A DNA stretch of 64,000 nt from Panulirus ornatus (taxonomy: Eukaryota > Arthropoda > Malacostraca > Decapoda > Palinuridae): assembly GCF_036320965.1 (NCBI RefSeq), contig NC_092225.1, positions 71,595,108 through 71,659,107 of the forward strand. Direction: 5' to 3'. Of this stretch, positions 60,850 through 64,000 are shown one piece after another (position 1 is the stretch's first letter; each line of letters opens with the position of its first letter). The position numbers were made by a program, and so were the translations under genes. The notes beneath the pieces were generated by a model. The model made no database searches. It saw only the letters and a program-made list of their open reading frames with translations, and was not told the origin of the DNA.

Positions 60850-61826
60850 TATTTATTTTGCTTTGTCACTGTCTCCGCGTTAGCGAGGTAGCGCAAGGAA
60901 ACAGACGAAAGAATGGCCCAACCCACCCACATACACATGTATATACATACACGTCCACACACACAAATATACATACTTATACATCTCAATGTACACATAT
61001 ATATACACACACAGACATATACAAATATACACATGTACATAATTCATACTGTCTGCCTTTATTTATTCCTATCGCCACCTCGCCACACATGGAACAACCC
61101 CCCCTCCCCCCTCATGTGTGCGAGGTAGCGCTAGGGATAAACAACAAAGGCCCCATTCATTCACACTCGGTCTCTAGCTGTCATGTAATAATGCACCGAA
61201 AACACTGCTCCCTTTCCACATCCAGGCCCCACACAACTTTCCATGGTTTACCCCAGATGCTTCACACGACCTGGTTCAATCCATTGACAGCACGTCGACC
61301 CCGGTATACCACATCGTTCCAATTCACTCTATTCCTTGCACGCCTTTCACCCTCCTGCATGTTCAGGCCCCGATCACTCAAAATCTTTCTCACTCCATCT
61401 TTCCACCTCCAATTTGGTCTCCCACTTCGCCTCGTTCCCTCCATCTCTGACACACATATCCTCTTAGTCAATCTTTCCGCACTCATTCTCTCCATGTAAC
61501 CAAACCATTTCAAAACACCCTCTTCTGCTCTCTCAGCCACACTCTTTTTATTTCCACAATTCTCTCTTACCCTTACATTACTTACTCGATCAAACCACCT
61601 CACGCCACATATTGTCCTCAAACATCTCATTTCAAGCACATCCACCCTCCTGCGCACAGCTCTATCCATAGCCCACGCCTCGCAACCATACAACATTGTT
61701 GGAACCACTATTCCTTCAAACATACCCATTTTTGTTTTCCGAGATAATGTTCTTGACTTCCACACATTCTTCAAGGCTCCCAGAATTTTCGCCCCCTCCC
61801 CCACTCTATGATTCACTTCCGCTGCC
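60850..61826 (-). mobile_element. 5'-truncated RTE LINE, long 3' UTR form
   Basis: 3' terminus TTTGCTTTGTCACTGTCTCC at 60858, long 3' UTR to about 61260, C-terminal domain (ORF 61858-61262, which continues across the junction). It ends at CTGGCAG, with an 18-bp deletion between two GCGG repeats just before. Confidence 0.92.
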
Positions 61827-62965
61827 AGAAAGTTAAGAGTAAATGTAAATAAGAGCAAGGTTATTAGGTACAGTAGGGTTGAGGGTCAAGTCAACTGGGA
61901 GGTAAGTTTGAATGGAGAAAAACCTGAGGAAGTAAAGTGCTTTAGATATCTGGGAGTGGATCTGGCAGCGGATGGAACCATGGAAGCGGAAGTAAATCAT
62001 AGGGTAGGGGAGGGGGCGAAAATCCTGGGAGCCTTGAAGAATGTTTGGAAGTCGAGAACATTATCTCGGAAAGCAAAAATGGGTATGTTTGAAGGAATAG
62101 TGGTTCCAACAATGTTGTATGGTTGCGAGGCGTGGGCTATGGATAGAGTTGTGCGCAGGAGGGTGGATGTGCCAGAAATGAGATGTTTGAGGACAATATG
62201 TGGTGTGAGGTGGTTTGATCGAGTAAGTAATGTAAGGGTAAGAGAGATGTGTGGAAATAAAAAGAGCGTGGCTGAGAGAGTGGAAGAGGGTGTTTTGAAA
62301 TGGTTTGGGCACATGGAGAGAATGAGTGAGGAAAGATTGACCGAGAGGATACATGTGTTGGAGGTGGAGGGAACGAGGAGAAGTGGGAGACCAAATTGGA
62401 GGTGGAAAGATGGAGTGAAAAAGATTTTGAGTGATCAGGGCCTGAACATGCAGGAGGGTGAAAGGCAGGCAAGGAATAGAGTGAATTGGATCGATGTGGT
62501 ATACCAGGGTCGATGTGCTGTCAATGGATTGAATCAGGGCATGTGAAGCATCTGGGGTAAACCATGGAAAGTTCTGTGGGGCCTGGATGTGGAAAGGGAG
62601 CTGTGGTTTTGGGCATTATTACATGACAGCTAGAGACTGAGTGTGAACGAATGGGGCCTTTATTGTATTTTCCTAGCGCTACCTCGCACACATGAGGGGG
62701 GAGGGGGATGTTATTCCATGTGTGGCGAGGTGGCGATGGGAATAAACAAAGGCAGACAGTATGAATTATGTACATGTGTAAATATGTATATGTCTGTGTG
62801 TGTATATATATGTGTACATTGAGATGTATAGGTATGTATATTTGCATGTGTGGACATGTATGTATACACATGTGTATTGGGGGTGGGTTGGGCCATTTCT
62901 TTCATCTGTTTCCTTGCGCTAACTCACAAATGCAGGAGACAGCAACAAAGCAAAAAAGAAAAAAA
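61827..62965 (+). mobile_element. 5'-truncated RTE LINE, long 3' UTR form
   Basis: Starts at KLRVNVNKSKV immediately after the minus-strand copy. ORF 61908-62546 (212 residues) carries GVDLAADGTMEAEV, MLYGCEAWAMDRVVRRRVDVPEM and the long C-terminus AVNGLNQGM. Long 3' UTR, terminus GCTAACTCACAAATGCAGG, A-rich tail. Confidence 0.92.
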
Positions 62966-62993
62966 ATATACATATATATATATATATATATAT
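62966..62993. repeat. (AT)n microsatellite
   Basis: Short AT tail after the A-rich end of the LINE; followed by non-repetitive DNA. Confidence 0.95.
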
Positions 62994-63774
62994 AACCTAG
63001 TAAAAGATCAAATAAGAAATGAAGAATGAGAAACCTTGTAAGACACCATCTACAGATATTGAAGAACATAAATAAAAAGAGATGGAAAAATATCTCTAGT
63101 CATGATAGTACTAAACTAGTAAACAGGCACAAAATGGCAAGGTTACCTTTTGAAGCATATCGATTAAAATCAAATACCAAATTATCTACGTATCTCTAAA
63201 CACAAAAAATTAAGTATGGGTGAAAACATTACCAAAATTAATACAAGTTTTTATACAAAGTACTTTAATCCACTGGTTGCTGCTATGATATATATATGGC
63301 ATGGTACATCTCTAGCAGTTAACTGTTAGTGTGCTGTATACAGTCTGAGACACTTAAAGGCAAATGGGGTTAAAAGCAGAGTAGCAATTCAGGAAGCAAT
63401 TAATGGCAACTCAAGACAATGTTTCCACATCCTGTACCCATAATTTTTCAGCTCAGCTTCTGATAGCCAGCAAACATCAAAAAAGCCATCAGGGAGAGTA
63501 TATCATTTTTGCACTGCACAGCCAGTAAAAACGAAATAAGTAAATAAATAATGTAAATGAATTTATATGAATAACATAAATAAATTTATCTAATGAAACA
63601 CAAATTACCAGGAATTATAAGAGAACTGCATAGTGAGGTGTGTATATATTTCATAAGAAGGGGGGCACTATATGTCTTCCAAAGTTGCAGCCTGATAATT
63701 CATTCATTTCATAATTTCATCAAGCATGTGAGTAGTCTTTCTATATTCATAAATATACAATAAAATTACTTTTG
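62994..63774. other. Unassigned AT-rich sequence
   Basis: No ORF, RNA gene or known repeat recognised; a few AAAT and TAAA runs near 63535-63600. Confidence 0.4.
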
Positions 63775-64000
63775 AATGGGGGAAAGGGTGACAAAGAGGA
63801 TATATGTTTCTGAAATGGAGTGAACAAGGAGAGAAGGGACACCAAATTGGAGATGGAGTGAAAAAACATTTTGAGTGAATGGAGCCTGAACATGCAGTAG
63901 GGTAAAAGGTATGCATGGGATACGGTGAATTGGAATGATGTGGTATACTAGGGTTGACATGCTGTCATTGGACTGAACCAGGGAATGTGAATCATGCAGG
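63775..64000 (+). mobile_element. Old RTE LINE fragment running off the window
   Basis: RVTKRIYVSEME, GTPNWRWSEKTF-like and VNWNDVVY-like stretches of the C-terminal RT domain are readable with frameshifts, followed by the post-stop region (CATGCTGTCATTGGACTGAAC). 5'-truncated and diverged. Confidence 0.75.

Overview
The window looks like intergenic, repeat-saturated DNA from an invertebrate animal, most plausibly an arthropod and perhaps a decapod crustacean. That assignment is an inference from the repeat content (a very dense RTE-type LINE family, relics of Jockey/CR1-type LINEs, tRNA-derived short repeats and many long AT microsatellites), not from any taxon-specific gene. I found no host protein-coding gene and no credible functional tRNA or rRNA gene.

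One family of non-LTR retrotransposon makes up well over half of the sequence. Its consensus can be read by comparing copies. A 5' UTR starts at the near-palindrome TATCCCTGGGGATA. One long ORF of about 1,000 residues encodes an APE-type endonuclease followed by a reverse transcriptase (LRQGC, FADD boxes) and an RTE-like C-terminal region. A 3' UTR ends in a conserved GCTACCTCGC...GCGACAAAG block, followed by an A-rich, AAAT or AT tail. About thirty copies or fragments are present on both strands. The most complete is at 28939-32194, with only two frameshifts and one altered endonuclease residue. A short element of about 230 bp repeats the 5' end and the last tens of bases of this LINE without the ORF, and looks like its non-autonomous derivative.

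Layout: 1-9340 holds four head-to-tail minus-strand LINE copies, the fourth old. 9341-11520 holds a Jockey/CR1-like relic and unassigned DNA. 11521-18021 holds a nearly exact 2.48-kb tandem duplication (LINE plus spacer) ended by a third LINE. 18022-23690 is quieter, with short elements and relics of two other LINE families. 23697-49960 is a dense mosaic of young LINE copies and short elements in both orientations, repeatedly separated by AT tracts of about 30-125 bp, with two clear 5'-inversion (twin-priming) insertions and, at 32986-34025, a tandem array of a 276-bp unit containing a tRNA-like sequence. 49961-54720 is mostly unassigned, with a CR1-like relic and a tRNA-derived SINE. 54741-62993 is a second LINE/AT mosaic. 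62994-64000 is unassigned DNA plus a LINE fragment running off the edge.

How the parts work together (inference): the LINE and its short derivative appear to land preferentially in AT-rich sequence. Their own tails become AT microsatellites, and these are the sites where later copies sit, which would build self-extending chains. Because several junctions are long AT tracts, part of the mosaic could instead be mis-assembly, and long-read spanning evidence is needed to separate the two.
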